Source: Histomonas meleagridis (lineage: Eukaryota; Parabasalia; Tritrichomonadida; Dientamoebidae). From it: a stretch of DNA of 64,000 bases. The notes beneath the pieces were generated by a model, which saw nothing but the letters and a program-made list of their open reading frames with translations, was not told where the DNA came from and ran no database searches. Positions within the stretch are counted from its first letter, which is position 1, and every line of letters starts with the position of its first letter. Positions 26,101-36,184 of this stretch are shown piece by piece. A program made the position numbers and the translations under genes. Location: assembly GCA_020186115.1 (NCBI GenBank), contig WSYJ01000130.1, positions 186,001 through 250,000 on the forward strand, given 5' to 3'.

Positions 26101-27456
26101 ATGGAGATACCAATTAACAAGCAAGAAACTGATATTACACCCACTCCACTCGAACGTATTGGAGCACATTCACATATCCGTGGTTTAGGTCTTTCAGATA
26201 TATTGGCACCACGTCAAGATTCGGAAGGTCTTGTTGGACAAAACAATGCAAGAAAAGCTTTAGGCGTTGTTTTAAGAATGATCAAAAGCGGGAAAATTGC
26301 AGGACGTGTAATTCTTCTAGCTGGACCACCAGGGACAGGTAAAACGGCGTTAGCGCATGCATTATCCAAATCACTTGGTCCTGATACACCATTCACATCT
26401 ATTACAGGTAGTGAAGTTTTTTCACTTGAAATGAACAAAACCGAAGCCCTTACACAAGCATTACGTCAATCGATTGGTGTCAAAATACATGAAGTTACAG
26501 AAGTTTGTGAAGGTGAAGTTGTAGAAATTGAAATCCAACCACCGTCCGGGGAAAAAGCGCAACGTACTGGTAGCATCACATTAAAGACCACTGATATGGA
26601 ATCTGTATTTGATTTAGGACCACGTATGATTGATCAAATTACACGCCTCAAAATCGAAATAGGTGACGTCATATCCATTGACACATCAACAGGTAATATG
26701 ACCCGACTTGGTCGTTCATTTGCACATGCGCAAGATTTTGATGCAACAGGTCCTCGAATGCAATTTGTGCACACCCCAGATGGAGAACTTAAAACCAAGA
26801 AAGAGACTGTCCACACTCTTACGCTCCACGAGATTGATGTTGTCAATTCCCGAAACCAAGGCTTCCTGGCACTTTTTTCGGGTGACACGGGTGAAATCAA
26901 ACCGGAAATTCGTGATCATGTCGACAAGCAAGTCGAGCAATGGCAAGACGAGAAGCGAGCCGAACTTATTCCAGGCGTTCTATTCATCGATGAAGTCCAT
27001 ATGCTCGATATCGAATGTTTCTCATTTCTTAACAGAGCTATGGAAAGTCCATCAGCGCCAATTATCATCATGGCAAGTAATAGAGGTAATACTAAAGTCC
27101 GCGGAACAAATGAAATCGGACCGCATGGAATTCCTTATGATATGTTACAAAGGACTTTAATTATACCAACAAACACATATACAGAAAAAGAGTTAAAGAA
27201 GATTCTCATCAAAAGATGTGAAGAAGAAGACGTGACAATGTCGAAAGAAGCATTAAAGACATTAACAGTTTATGCGAAGTTAAGATCTTTAAGATATGCA
27301 ATGCAATTAATTACAACTTCGTCGTTGATTGCTGCAAGACATAAAAATAAGGAAGTGATGACAGACGACGTAAATAAGGCAGCTGCTTTGTTCATCGATA
27401 AGAGTCAATCGTCGGAATTCTTGGCACAAAGTTCGACATATATAACTGCTGATTAA
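26101..27456 (+). CDS. RUVBL2: RuvB-like 2 (Reptin/TIP49b) AAA+ ATPase
   Basis: The 451-aa protein matches Reptin throughout: RIGAHSHIRGLGL near the N-terminus (typical of RUVBL2 rather than RUVBL1), Walker A GPPGTGKT at residues 75-82, FSLEMNKTEALTQA, the OB-fold insertion domain (about 125-230), LHEIDVVNSRNQGFLALFSG, Walker B LFIDEVHML (about 297), sensor 1 IIMASNRG and sensor 2 in SLRYAMQLI. It normally forms hexamers or dodecamers with Pontin and serves INO80, SWR1, TIP60 and box C/D snoRNP assembly. It is full length, with no break. Leucine codons near the end shift to TTG. Stop is TAA without the usual TAAA. Confidence 0.97.
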   Translation: MEIPINKQETDITPTPLERIGAHSHIRGLGLSDILAPRQDSEGLVGQNNARKALGVVLRMIKSGKIAGRVILLAGPPGTGKTALAHALSKSLGPDTPFTSITGSEVFSLEMNKTEALTQALRQSIGVKIHEVTEVCEGEVVEIEIQPPSGEKAQRTGSITLKTTDMESVFDLGPRMIDQITRLKIEIGDVISIDTSTGNMTRLGRSFAHAQDFDATGPRMQFVHTPDGELKTKKETVHTLTLHEIDVVNSRNQGFLALFSGDTGEIKPEIRDHVDKQVEQWQDEKRAELIPGVLFIDEVHMLDIECFSFLNRAMESPSAPIIIMASNRGNTKVRGTNEIGPHGIPYDMLQRTLIIPTNTYTEKELKKILIKRCEEEDVTMSKEALKTLTVYAKLRSLRYAMQLITTSSLIAARHKNKEVMTDDVNKAAALFIDKSQSSEFLAQSSTYITAD

Positions 27457-27639
27457 TTAATTAAACGTAAAATTTTGTCACTTTTGTTTGATGTGAATGT
27501 AAAATCTATAAAATTTGAAAACAAATTTATGTTTAAACATTATAATATAATGTGACTGATTCTTCATGTTTCGAGACACAATATTTTACTGTAAGTTATA
27601 TGTTACGAACTAAAACTCTTGCTATAACTTATTCGAATG

Positions 27640-28560
27640 AATATGATGAAAGAAATAATTATAAATGAATCCGAATATGTTATTATTGAGGGTGGTGCTG
27701 AGGAAATAACATAAAATGTTTTAATTCATGTAAATAATTAAAATCAATGAAATAGGTTAAGTTACAACTGTTGAAAATAATGTATTTTTTTAATGTTTTA
27801 ATTAGCGACAGTTTTCATGAGAAAATGTAACAGCAATTGGATGTTTTGTATTTCTGTTATGCTATCATTAATAAATATTACAATTTAAAAATCGTTAACA
27901 TCAATTGGTTTAAATCCTTTTGGAATTCTTCATAATAAATATTATACAATAATTAAATGTTATCCAATTGGAATTTCTAATGATAGGTTTGTAATAACAA
28001 TTTCAGTTACTATAATTACATATTATGGATTTTATTCATGTTCAAGCTTAGCAACAGATTTCATTAAAGATGCAACAACAATTGGAAATAATACATTTTC
28101 TTGTTGTAATAATTTAACATGTATTTATTATACAGGTTATGAATCATCAACTGACATAAGTTAGAATGCCTTTGTTAATGTAAATAAGCAATATGCGATA
28201 ACATCATATTTATATCAATATACAACATTTGATTCGCTTACTGTATCGAAATGTGTGTTAGTTGAAGAATGTTCTTTATATGTCTGACTAACACATACAT
28301 TGACTAAATCAAATACATTTACAGAATCATTACATGTTGTTGTAACATCTATTCAAACCTTGATTTATACACAAACAATTACACAAATAGTTCTTTCCAA
28401 AATTATTTTCACAAATGTTATTACTCCTTCGATGTTTAACTCATTTTATTCTTATATTGAAACGAAATTTATTTCATATGTTCATATCATATATTACATG
28501 TTATTCTGCTTTTTATGCAATTATTAATATTGAAAAATATAATGTACAGGAAAATTACTA
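27640..28560 (+). pseudogene. Dead BspA-like LRR surface gene
   Basis: Reading frames in fragments give BspA/LRR_5 sequence: IKDATTIGNNTFSCCNNL with CIYYTG directly after, the usual last-repeat ending of these proteins, then a stop, and NAFVNVNKQYAIT. Upstream, degenerate IG..F repeats are detectable back to about 27780, with many stops. Downstream, a Thr/Ile-rich stretch (28300-28527) may be the remains of the stalk. The two intact BspA-like genes at 40.9 and 47.9 kb are possible relatives. Confidence 0.6.
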
Positions 28561-28901
28561 AAATAATGTTTACATGATGCAAATGCTTCACTATTTATAT
28601 TTTCAACTGATTCTCCAATTATTACTGATGTTAATAAAGGCCATTCTCTGAATACATCACTTACAAGCTCTCCAACATTAATAATTATAACACGTTCTGT
28701 AGCATTTATATACTCTTTTTAAAGATCATTGAATCAGATATTGTGAGTATTTTTGTCTCTGCTTCATATGATTGCTTTGTATTAACAAAAAATATAATCA
28801 ATAAAATTGGAATAACTTTGATTTTTTGATGAATGCTTTTTTGATTAAAATAAATTTTGGAAAAGAAAGTAAAAACAAAAAATATAAATACAAACAAAGT
28901 C

Positions 28902-30024
28902 ATGTTTGCACATGCCGAAGTAATTAATGCAAATTTAGGAGTTAAATGTATATAATATATTTTAATAATTTATTATTTCAAAATAATATTTGGAAATTAT
29001 ATAAATTATTTTGGAAAGCACTTATGTTTGCATCTTATAATGGTCATACAGAAATAGTTAAATTACTTCTTGAACAAAAAGGAATTGATATTAATGATAA
29101 AGATATTTATTTGTTTTCCTTAATATTTATTTTAATAATTTGGAAATTCAAAATAATATTTGGAAATTATTTAAAATATTTAGAACAGCAATTATGTTTG
29201 CATCTGGATATGGTTATACAGAAATAGTTAAATTACTTCTTGAACAAGAAGGAATTGATATTAATGCTAAAGATATTTATTTGATTTATTTATTATTTAT
29301 TATAATAATTTAATATTTCAAAACAATATTTGGAAATTATTTAAATTATTTAACACAGCAATTATAGTTGCTTCTGGATGTGGTCATACAGAAATAGTTA
29401 AATTACTTTTGCAGCAAAATGGAATTGATATTAACGCTAAAAATGTTTATTTATTTTGTTTATATTTTATTTTAATAATTTTATATTTCAAAATAATATT
29501 TGAAAATTCTTCAAATTATTTTGGACAGCACTTATGATTGCATCTGAAAATGGTCATACAGAAATAGTTAAATTACTTCTTGAACAAGAAGGAATTGATA
29601 TTAATGCTAAAACTATTTATTTGTTTTTATTAAAATTTATTTTAATAATTTAATATTTCAAAATAATATTTGGAAATTATTTGTGTTGTTTGATACAGCG
29701 CTTCAACGTGCAACTGCAAAAGGATTTATAGAAATAGTTAAATTACTTCTTGAACAAAAAGGAATTGAAACTAATCATAAAGATATTGAACTTGATTCGA
29801 TTTCTGATAAATCATTTCAAACTAATGAAAATAATACTAATTTTGGATTTAATGGATTTGGAGTTAAATCATTTCAAACGAATGAAAATGATGCTAATCT
29901 TGAATTTAATGGATATGGAGTTAAATCATTTCAAACTAATGAAAATAATACTAATTTTGGATTTAATGGAGACGTAAGTCCATCATCATTAAACGCAAAT
30001 ACAAATTCCAAAGATACTCACTAA
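28902..30024 (+). CDS. Interrupted ankyrin-repeat gene (locus A, six coding segments)
   Basis: Coding segments: 28902-28934 (short, deleted first repeat), 29015-29104, 29185-29274, 29355-29444, 29525-29614 and 29695-30024. The four internal ones are exactly 30 codons, starting at the ankyrin T-A-L core (KALMFAS, TAIMFAS, TAIIVAS, TALMIAS) and running through TEIVKLLLEQ and GIDINAK. None contains a stop. They are separated by five spacers of exactly 80 nt, each frame-breaking and with stops. The last segment continues into a unique tail with three 19-residue repeats (KSFQTNENNTNFGFNGFGV) and a TAAA stop, which argues for a once or still functional gene. No GT...AG fits the spacers. Confidence 0.55.
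28935..29694 (+). repeat. Tandem 170-nt units: 90-nt ankyrin segment plus 80-nt spacer
   Basis: Spacers at 28935-29014, 29105-29184, 29275-29354, 29445-29524 and 29615-29694 are all exactly 80 nt. The better conserved ones begin near TTTATTTG and share TTTTAATAATTT, ATTTCAAAATAATATTTGG and AAATTATTTAAATTATTT. The same sequence and usually the same length occur at 34377-34456, 34547-34626 and, on the minus strand, in 62101-62675. Confidence 0.8.
29809..29979 (+). repeat. Three 57-bp (19-aa) tandem repeats
   Basis: Copies at 29809-29865, 29866-29922 and 29923-29979 encode KSFQTNENNTNFGFNGFGV with small changes (the middle copy has NDANLEFNGYG). They lie in the C-terminal tail of the ankyrin gene and keep frame. 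Confidence 0.85.
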
Positions 30025-30276
30025 AATCTTAAATTACAAAAAGAATTGAAATAAAATATATTTTAATTCAAGCATCATTTTTCATCAACATTATTAAATA
30101 AACATATATTATAAAATGCTTACAAACTAAAATAAAATGCTTCATTTAAAATAATAAACAAACACACTCAGTCAATTTTGACCTAAACATTGTGCTAAAA
30201 ACGATTAAATTTCTCTCATTTTGAGTAACTATGGTAATTTCAAAAAGTTTTAAGTAAACGTCTTCTCCAAATCAGG

Positions 30277-31269
30277 ATGGGAAATTCTTATTTCGTTTAT
30301 ACAAATGGAATCAGCGATAATTGGATAAGTTCTTGCCACATATCTTCAATTTCATTTTTTCAACCTATTTATTCTTCATTCCAACTTTTATTTCATTTTG
30401 ACTCGTTTAATTGGATTCTTTTTGAACTTCTAATTATTTTGCCACTATTTTTCAGACTTTATGGATCAGGAACTCAGCAAAAGCTGTCAAGATTTTATAC
30501 AGATACTAGATTTCATTTACTTAATTTCATGTTTTTATTTGCAATGACAGAAGTAATCTGTTCATTGTTGCAACTGGTACTCCCACAGCCAGCAATCTGT
30601 GTTACATGGGATGGATTAGATTATTCTCCATACCGATCACAATGGCAAACTCCATCTTTTGACATAGCTATTATAGCAATTTTAGCCTGTATTTTTGGAC
30701 ATGGTCAGGTAGGTGTCTGGAGGATTGCCTCAATAATCGTTGGAATCTTTTTTGTATTTCTTTTTGTGTCATCAATTTTCTCAGGCACATCAACATTTTC
30801 ACGTGCATTATTTAGCAGCTCAATTGGCCTATGGCTTTTTTACACATTTCGCTTCTTACCACCATTATTTGTGCCAATTTCAGGAATGTTAATAATTATA
30901 TTTTGTTCAATTTATTTCATTATTTACATCTCACAGCATGAAATATATGATGAAGATGTTCAATCCAGTGCTATTCCTGGAATTAGAGGCTGTGTTTTAT
31001 TAGTTGTAAATTTATATCTTTATCTTCGATTTGCACTAAGATTAGAAAAGTTTAACTGGATGAAAACGCATTGGGGCAACAGAGATAGTTCTGATGGCGG
31101 CACTGAAGGCGTTGTAATTCCAACTGTATTAACAGGCGCGGAAAGCGATGCATTTGGAACGAGGCTAAGGACAGATATTCTTGACAGTGCAATTGCATTC
31201 GTTATAATACTAGCTTGGAATGGTTTTGTTGTTTATTATTTCCATCACGTTTTGTTTAAAGAGGCTTAA
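30277..31269 (+). CDS. Multi-pass membrane protein (330 aa), possible inactive PAP2-like
   Basis: Seven or so hydrophobic helices, with a cytosolic-like loop near residues 255-295 (KTHWGNRDSSDGGTEG). The arrangement of a soluble CVTWDGLDYSPYRSQWQTPSFD segment followed by FGHGQVGVWR and GTSTFSRALFSSSIGLW is reminiscent of the lipid-phosphatase (PAP2) fold, but the catalytic PSGH and SRxxxxxH motifs are not intact, so I do not assign activity. ATG 30277 is the first in frame and follows an ATCAGG initiator-like sequence. No family is established. It lies between ankyrin loci. Confidence 0.65.
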   Translation: MGNSYFVYTNGISDNWISSCHISSISFFQPIYSSFQLLFHFDSFNWILFELLIILPLFFRLYGSGTQQKLSRFYTDTRFHLLNFMFLFAMTEVICSLLQLVLPQPAICVTWDGLDYSPYRSQWQTPSFDIAIIAILACIFGHGQVGVWRIASIIVGIFFVFLFVSSIFSGTSTFSRALFSSSIGLWLFYTFRFLPPLFVPISGMLIIIFCSIYFIIYISQHEIYDEDVQSSAIPGIRGCVLLVVNLYLYLRFALRLEKFNWMKTHWGNRDSSDGGTEGVVIPTVLTGAESDAFGTRLRTDILDSAIAFVIILAWNGFVVYYFHHVLFKEA

Positions 31270-31464
31270 CATAATATATTTTTAAAAAATTAATATTTCG
31301 TTTTATATTAAATTTTTTTATGAAAAGAAATGTGTCGAATGAGTTAAATCACAGGGAAAAATAATTTCCGCATTAGAAAAAATTGGAGGAACAGCGGTTA
31401 ATTTCTCAATTTTTCTTTACAATTGTCTCAAAAAGTTAACTGTTCGAGCAGTTCATTTTCATCC

Positions 31465-33363
31465 ATGTGGATCAAAAAGAAAAACAGCAGAGAGTTCAAC
31501 ATCCCATTTGAAGATGCAATAAAGAAAGATAATTATGAGGCATTAGTTAGTTTAATAAAAGAAAATGAAATCGATGATATCAATAAACTTGGAAAAGTTT
31601 ATGTTCACCCTGAATCACATTTTTACATTTCCATTGGAAGCTATGCATTTTGCTTTAAAGCTGAAAAATGTTTGGAACAAATACAAAAACTTGGATATAA
31701 TTTTACAAACGATGATGCTGAATATGCTTTAAGAAGTGGCTCCCTAGATTTCATCAAAAAGTATTGTCAAAATATTATTTTTAATGATCCTCATCAATCA
31801 TTTCAATCAGCAGCTGCATCTAGTGGCTCAATAGAAATTCTTAAGTACATGTACACCAATGGTGTAACCTTTGAAAAAGGGCATTTTTCGATCCCAATTC
31901 TTAATTGTGCCCAAAATGGAAACATTGATTGCTTCAAATTCCTTGCAGAAATCACTAATTTTGGTAACCTTGACACTTCTACCTTTACTAAAGTTGCTGA
32001 GGCAGCTGCCAAATGTAAGAAATCACAAATTATTGATTTTATATATGATACTTATCCCGATGAAATTCATCGAAACATCATCAGACCGATGATTCTTACC
32101 TGTGATGCCGTTGAATCATATATCAAAGAGTATGGGACAAGTGAAATTCCATTAGACCAATTTCAAAAATTAGCCAAATCGAACTCAGTTAACATCATTA
32201 AATATGCGTATGATAACAACGTAACTGTTCCCACTCTTTCCCTTGAAGATATATCACGTTCTTATTGTTGGAAATGTATTACATTTCTTGTGAAAGGACG
32301 GGAAAAAGAAGCCTTCAATTATCTCATGCAAAAAGGGAACTTCACAACTTGTGGTCCATTGTTAGATGTTATTGAACTTACTCCCAAAGAATGTGGGGAA
32401 CTTCTTCAATATATTTCTCCTGATCATTTTGCACCATATAACAAAGACGTCACTAATTTTAATGGCAAATTCTTTTCGAAAGAATTTGATATTGAAGGGA
32501 GTGATTTGTTTTTATATTTATTATCACATTGCAACAAAATCTCCGATTCATTTATCGAAGAACAACATTTATTTGAACGATATCCACATTCCCCAAAAGA
32601 ATATTATGATAATTCCAAGTCACATTTTAACATCATCAGACAAATGATTAAATATGGGTTAAAAGTCAATGATTTAATAACACAAGATTTAATAATAGAA
32701 ATAGTACAAACGTCAGTAACACAATATCAAATCGAACAAATAGTTAAAGAGATGGATGATCCTAAACAATGTTTGATTTGGACAATCGAAGCGTCAGATA
32801 ATAATACCGCTGCTACTTATCGCGAAATAATTCACGCATTTCTAAATGTTAGACCTGAATTACGTGATGACATCGATGTTATTAAGGCAGTACAAACTTG
32901 TGTTCCTGGTTGGGATTCGACTCCATTATTTATAGAGTTCAAAGTCGGAATATGTCCTTCTTTAATAGAATACTTTCAACGTGAACATGAAACGTCGTAT
33001 GAACTCGACGATGTATTTATGAAGTTAAATAACGACGAAAAGATACAAATTCTATTTAGCGCAACTTTCTTCGGTAACAAAATGTTGAAATTCGCGCAGC
33101 CTTCAATGAGATTTGATGGGGAATCATTGATACATAACTTCTTAAGAAGAAATTTGATATATTCAATCGATGAATTAATTTGTAATGGCGGCGATTTGTC
33201 TTTTGCTGAAAATGAAGGCGAAGACCCGGTGATATTCCAGTTGTTAAGGCATAAAAAGGCAGACGTGTGGCTGCATGAGATAAAAGCGAGAAATGACTTG
33301 CTGGAAATTATGAACAGAGAAGGAAAAACAGTCAACGAAATAGTGCAAAAAATAAGTAAATAA
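31465..33363 (+). CDS. Ankyrin-like repeat protein (632 aa)
   Basis: An intact, all-helical protein. It opens FEDAIKKDNYEALVSLIKEN, with further degenerate ankyrin-like helix pairs such as AAASSGSIEILKYMYTNG, NCAQNGNIDCFKFLAE and NSVNIIKYAYDNN. This matches the large trichomonad family of divergent ankyrin (DUF3447-like) proteins; role unknown. Unlike loci A and C it has no spacers. ATG 31465 (MWIKKKNSREF) is chosen, because the 14 codons before it are open only from a TTG. An AGCGGTTAA element lies about 70 bases upstream. Stop is TAA without TAAA. Confidence 0.8.
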   Translation: MWIKKKNSREFNIPFEDAIKKDNYEALVSLIKENEIDDINKLGKVYVHPESHFYISIGSYAFCFKAEKCLEQIQKLGYNFTNDDAEYALRSGSLDFIKKYCQNIIFNDPHQSFQSAAASSGSIEILKYMYTNGVTFEKGHFSIPILNCAQNGNIDCFKFLAEITNFGNLDTSTFTKVAEAAAKCKKSQIIDFIYDTYPDEIHRNIIRPMILTCDAVESYIKEYGTSEIPLDQFQKLAKSNSVNIIKYAYDNNVTVPTLSLEDISRSYCWKCITFLVKGREKEAFNYLMQKGNFTTCGPLLDVIELTPKECGELLQYISPDHFAPYNKDVTNFNGKFFSKEFDIEGSDLFLYLLSHCNKISDSFIEEQHLFERYPHSPKEYYDNSKSHFNIIRQMIKYGLKVNDLITQDLIIEIVQTSVTQYQIEQIVKEMDDPKQCLIWTIEASDNNTAATYREIIHAFLNVRPELRDDIDVIKAVQTCVPGWDSTPLFIEFKVGICPSLIEYFQREHETSYELDDVFMKLNNDEKIQILFSATFFGNKMLKFAQPSMRFDGESLIHNFLRRNLIYSIDELICNGGDLSFAENEGEDPVIFQLLRHKKADVWLHEIKARNDLLEIMNREGKTVNEIVQKISK

Positions 33364-33589
33364 CGTTATTTGGATGTCGTCTCATGTGACATTGTAATGA
33401 TATGTTTTGTGTTTGTGAAAGATGTAATGAAGTGTAAGAAGAACTTTCCAAACGACGGTATTGCTCTTCAGGGGAAAATAGTTTTTTCTATTCAGGATGA
33501 TGAAAAATAGAGTTCTCATGTAGAGACAAACCGTGGACCAGGTGGCCCATTACATGTGAGATGTGTAAACATTTTTTTAGTGCTTTTTT

Positions 33590-34730
33590 GTATGAAGAAA
33601 TGAAGAAATTATTTATTTATGTGAACAAAAACATTCAAGATTTGAATATATACGTGAAGCAGCAATTCAATTTCACCGAAATGATATCTTTCGTTATATT
33701 TATGAAAATAAACTTGACAATTATTATAAAGATAATACAAAAAATTTATGAGATTTAGAAAGGTTTGGGAAATTTATGTTTTTTATATTATGAAATTTTA
33801 TCATTTTTGATTGAGGAAGGAATGGTTTTCAAAAAATCTATCATTCAAGCAGTAAAAATCGGGAATATTTGTTCCTCATCAAATATTTTCGAAAGGAAAA
33901 TGGAATTCCAAAAGATATTATTGTTTATTCTGCCGAATCTGGAAATATTGAACTTGTTAAATATATACTGAAAAAAAATAAAGTTAATATAAACACAACA
34001 AACATTTTGTTGTTTTTTATTTATTGTTTATTTTAATATTTTGGTATTTCAAAATAATACTTGAAACGGCACTTTTCGTGGCATCTAAAAATGGTAATAT
34101 AGAAATAGTTAATGCAAAAAAATTTAATTGTTTTATTAACTTGTTTTAAACATTCTTGGAAATAAAAAGATTGATATATATGCGAAAGAAAATTATTTCC
34201 CTTATATAACGTTTATTTCACTTATTATATTTTTTTTAATTTTAATATTATATCAAAAATATGTTTAAAGTTTATTTAGATCTTTTGAAACCTTTATAAA
34301 AGCATCTAAAAATAGTCATTGAGAAATAGTTAAATTACTTATTGAGCAAAAATGAATCGATGTTAATGCTAAAAATATTTATTAGATTGATTCCATATTT
34401 ATTTTAATAATTTTTGAATTCTAAATATTATTTGGAAATCATTTATTTTATTTTATACGGCGCTTATTTATGCAACTGAAGAAACTCAGATAGAAATAGT
34501 TAAATTACTTCTTGAAAGAGAAGGAGTGGATGTTAACGCTAAAGATATTTATTTGTTTTGTTTAAAGTTTGTTTCAATAATTTAATGTTTCAAAACAATA
34601 TTTGGACATAATTTACTTTAAATAAAACAGAACTTATGTATGCATCTAAAAAAGGCCAAATGGAAATAGTTAAATTAATAAAGGGGAAAAAGTTTGAATC
34701 ATGCACGTGTTGGTAATGTTACATCATATG
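33590..34730 (+). pseudogene. Dead DUF3447/ankyrin gene (locus B)
   Basis: A paralogue of the gene at 61957-63890 with clear frameshifts and stops. The first part reads EEIIYLCEQKHSRFEYIREA, then AAIQFHRNDIFRYIYENK, and later SAESGNIELVKYIL in another frame. Ankyrin segments follow near 34065 (TALFVASKNGNIEIV), 34290 (two internal stops), 34457 (TALIYATEETQIEIVKLLLE, intact) and 34627 (ELMYASKKGQMEIVKL). The two last spacers are again exactly 80 nt (34377-34456, 34547-34626). A short helical relic follows to about 34930. Confidence 0.75.
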
Positions 34731-35151
34731 TTGTTATTAAGAGAAACTCATTATAACCCTAACATGAAAGCTAAATATATACGATTTTTTTGAAGAATTT
34801 CACATTCAAGAAAGCTAAGGGAGAAAATGTTAAGTCACAAACAGGAAAAGAGCCAGTCCATCAAACAAAACTCAGTAGTGAAGAAATCTCGTTAGAGCAA
34901 CAAACATAGAAGGGATTGTTCTAGGAGGAAAATGAATTTTGAATGAGTCTATAATTAATAAATTGGACAATTTAAAATAATAATACCTCACTAAATTCTT
35001 GTTTTATTAAAACCAAATTTTTAAACTCTCATGAATCTAATATATCATTGTAGATTTTATTGTACAATAAAGTAAAATTGCCATTTGGTGTCAGACGGCC
35101 GTTAGTGGTTGCGACATGTGACATGAAAGCCGATATTTGGTCAAATAAAAG
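34731..35151. other. Intergenic region before the cis-prenyltransferase
   Basis: Contains a 30-codon charged relic (FTFKKAKGENVKSQTGKEP, 34796-34905) and then AT-rich DNA. The promoter side has GACGGCCGTTAGTGG (35093-35107), an ACGGCC element also seen before eIF4E, and TTGGTCAAATAAAAG before the ATG. Confidence 0.4.
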
Positions 35152-35871
35152 ATGGTTTGGTTGGAACAACTCCTTTTGAACATTTTAGATTCAGGGGAAG
35201 TTCCAGAACACATTGCTATAATTATGGACGGCAACAGACGGTACGCACGTAAAATGATGCTTGATAGTGTTGGAAAAGGCCATAAGGAAGGAGCAAAGAA
35301 ATTAAAACAGATTATAGAATGGCTCTCTAAACTTCATGGCGTTAAGATGCTAACAGTATATGCATTTTCTCTTCTTAATTTTAATCGAAGCAAAAGCGAA
35401 GTAAATCAATTAATGGATTTGGCAGTGGAAACTTTCAAAGAAATTGCAGATCAACCAGATATTCTTCACAAACACAATTGTAAAATCAATTTCATTGGTC
35501 AAATTGAATTAATGGATGAACGCGTTTTAGAACAAATTCGAAGATTAAATGATATATCACCAAAAAATCCAGAATTCATTCTTAACATTTGTGCTTGTTA
35601 CACATCTCATGATGAAATTGAACATGCACGTGACAAATGTTTTGAAGATGGTACAGATCCTACATATGACGAAGTCTTTTCTCGCCTACAGCTCCCAAAG
35701 AAGCCTGACCTATTGATCCGTACGAGTGGCGTCTCCAGAATGTCGAACTTTCTGCTCATGCAGTGCTCAAACACTCCGATTTACATCACCAATCAACTTT
35801 GGCCAGAGCTATCGTTGTTTACACTTTTCAAAATTTTGATTGAATATCAATTGCGCAATCTTTTGCCGTAA
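35152..35871 (+). CDS. cis-prenyltransferase (dehydrodolichyl diphosphate synthase)
   Basis: The 239-aa enzyme carries all cis-prenyltransferase regions: HIAIIMDGNRRYA with the catalytic Asp (region I), GHKEGAKKL (II), LTVYAFSLLNFNRSKSEV (III), ILNICACYTSHDEI (IV region) and LLIRTSGVSRMSNFLLMQC with WPELS (V). It adds isopentenyl units to farnesyl diphosphate to make the dolichol precursor for N-glycosylation and GPI-type pathways, at the ER membrane. The length and RTSGxxRxSxFLL block match eukaryotic DHDDS; the usual Trp in FLLWQ is Met here. Stop is TAAA. Confidence 0.93.
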   Translation: MVWLEQLLLNILDSGEVPEHIAIIMDGNRRYARKMMLDSVGKGHKEGAKKLKQIIEWLSKLHGVKMLTVYAFSLLNFNRSKSEVNQLMDLAVETFKEIADQPDILHKHNCKINFIGQIELMDERVLEQIRRLNDISPKNPEFILNICACYTSHDEIEHARDKCFEDGTDPTYDEVFSRLQLPKKPDLLIRTSGVSRMSNFLLMQCSNTPIYITNQLWPELSLFTLFKILIEYQLRNLLP

Positions 35872-36184
35872 AGCGTCACTTGTGTGATTTGCTTTATTGG
35901 CTTTATTTCATCGTTTAATAAATATACAATATTTCGTAATTTTGATCATTAAATGAGAATTTTAATGCAAAAAATTGAATGCAAAATAATCGTTTTATAA
36001 TTCAATGTGCTCTTAAACGGTTTCATTTTTTGGAAGATTTCATTCTCAAAAGACATTTTATAAAAGAAATGAGAAACCTTTGATTAACAATCCATATAAA
36101 ACAATTTTTTTTTTACTTTTTGTTGAATTTATTTTATTATTTAAAATAATAATATTAGTATTTAGATTTTGCATTGTAAGTAAG
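35872..36184. other. Convergent intergenic region
   Basis: AT-rich DNA between converging genes. An AAACGGTTTC stretch (36015-36024) is present but is not near a gene start. An 84-codon minus-strand frame at 36058-36312 overlaps the next gene and is not called. Confidence 0.45.

Noticed and set aside
28706-28903. 65-codon minus frame with a hydrophobic start
   Set aside because: Looks like a signal-anchor but is Phe/Lys/Ile-rich, sits in decayed DNA and has no conserved part.
28935-29694. Canonical GT...AG spliceosomal introns in the ankyrin spacers
   Set aside because: The 5' ends vary (TTTTCC, ATTTAT, TTTTGT after TTTATTTG/A) and have no consistent GT. The apparent terminal ACAG belongs to the Thr-Ala codons (ACT and ACG also occur). 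No ACTAACACACAG motif. I keep the spacers as unexplained rather than calling introns.
33561-33758. 65-codon plus frame taken as a separate gene
   Set aside because: It is an out-of-frame reading of the dead DUF3447 gene; the same shadow appears at 62921-63121 opposite the intact paralogue.
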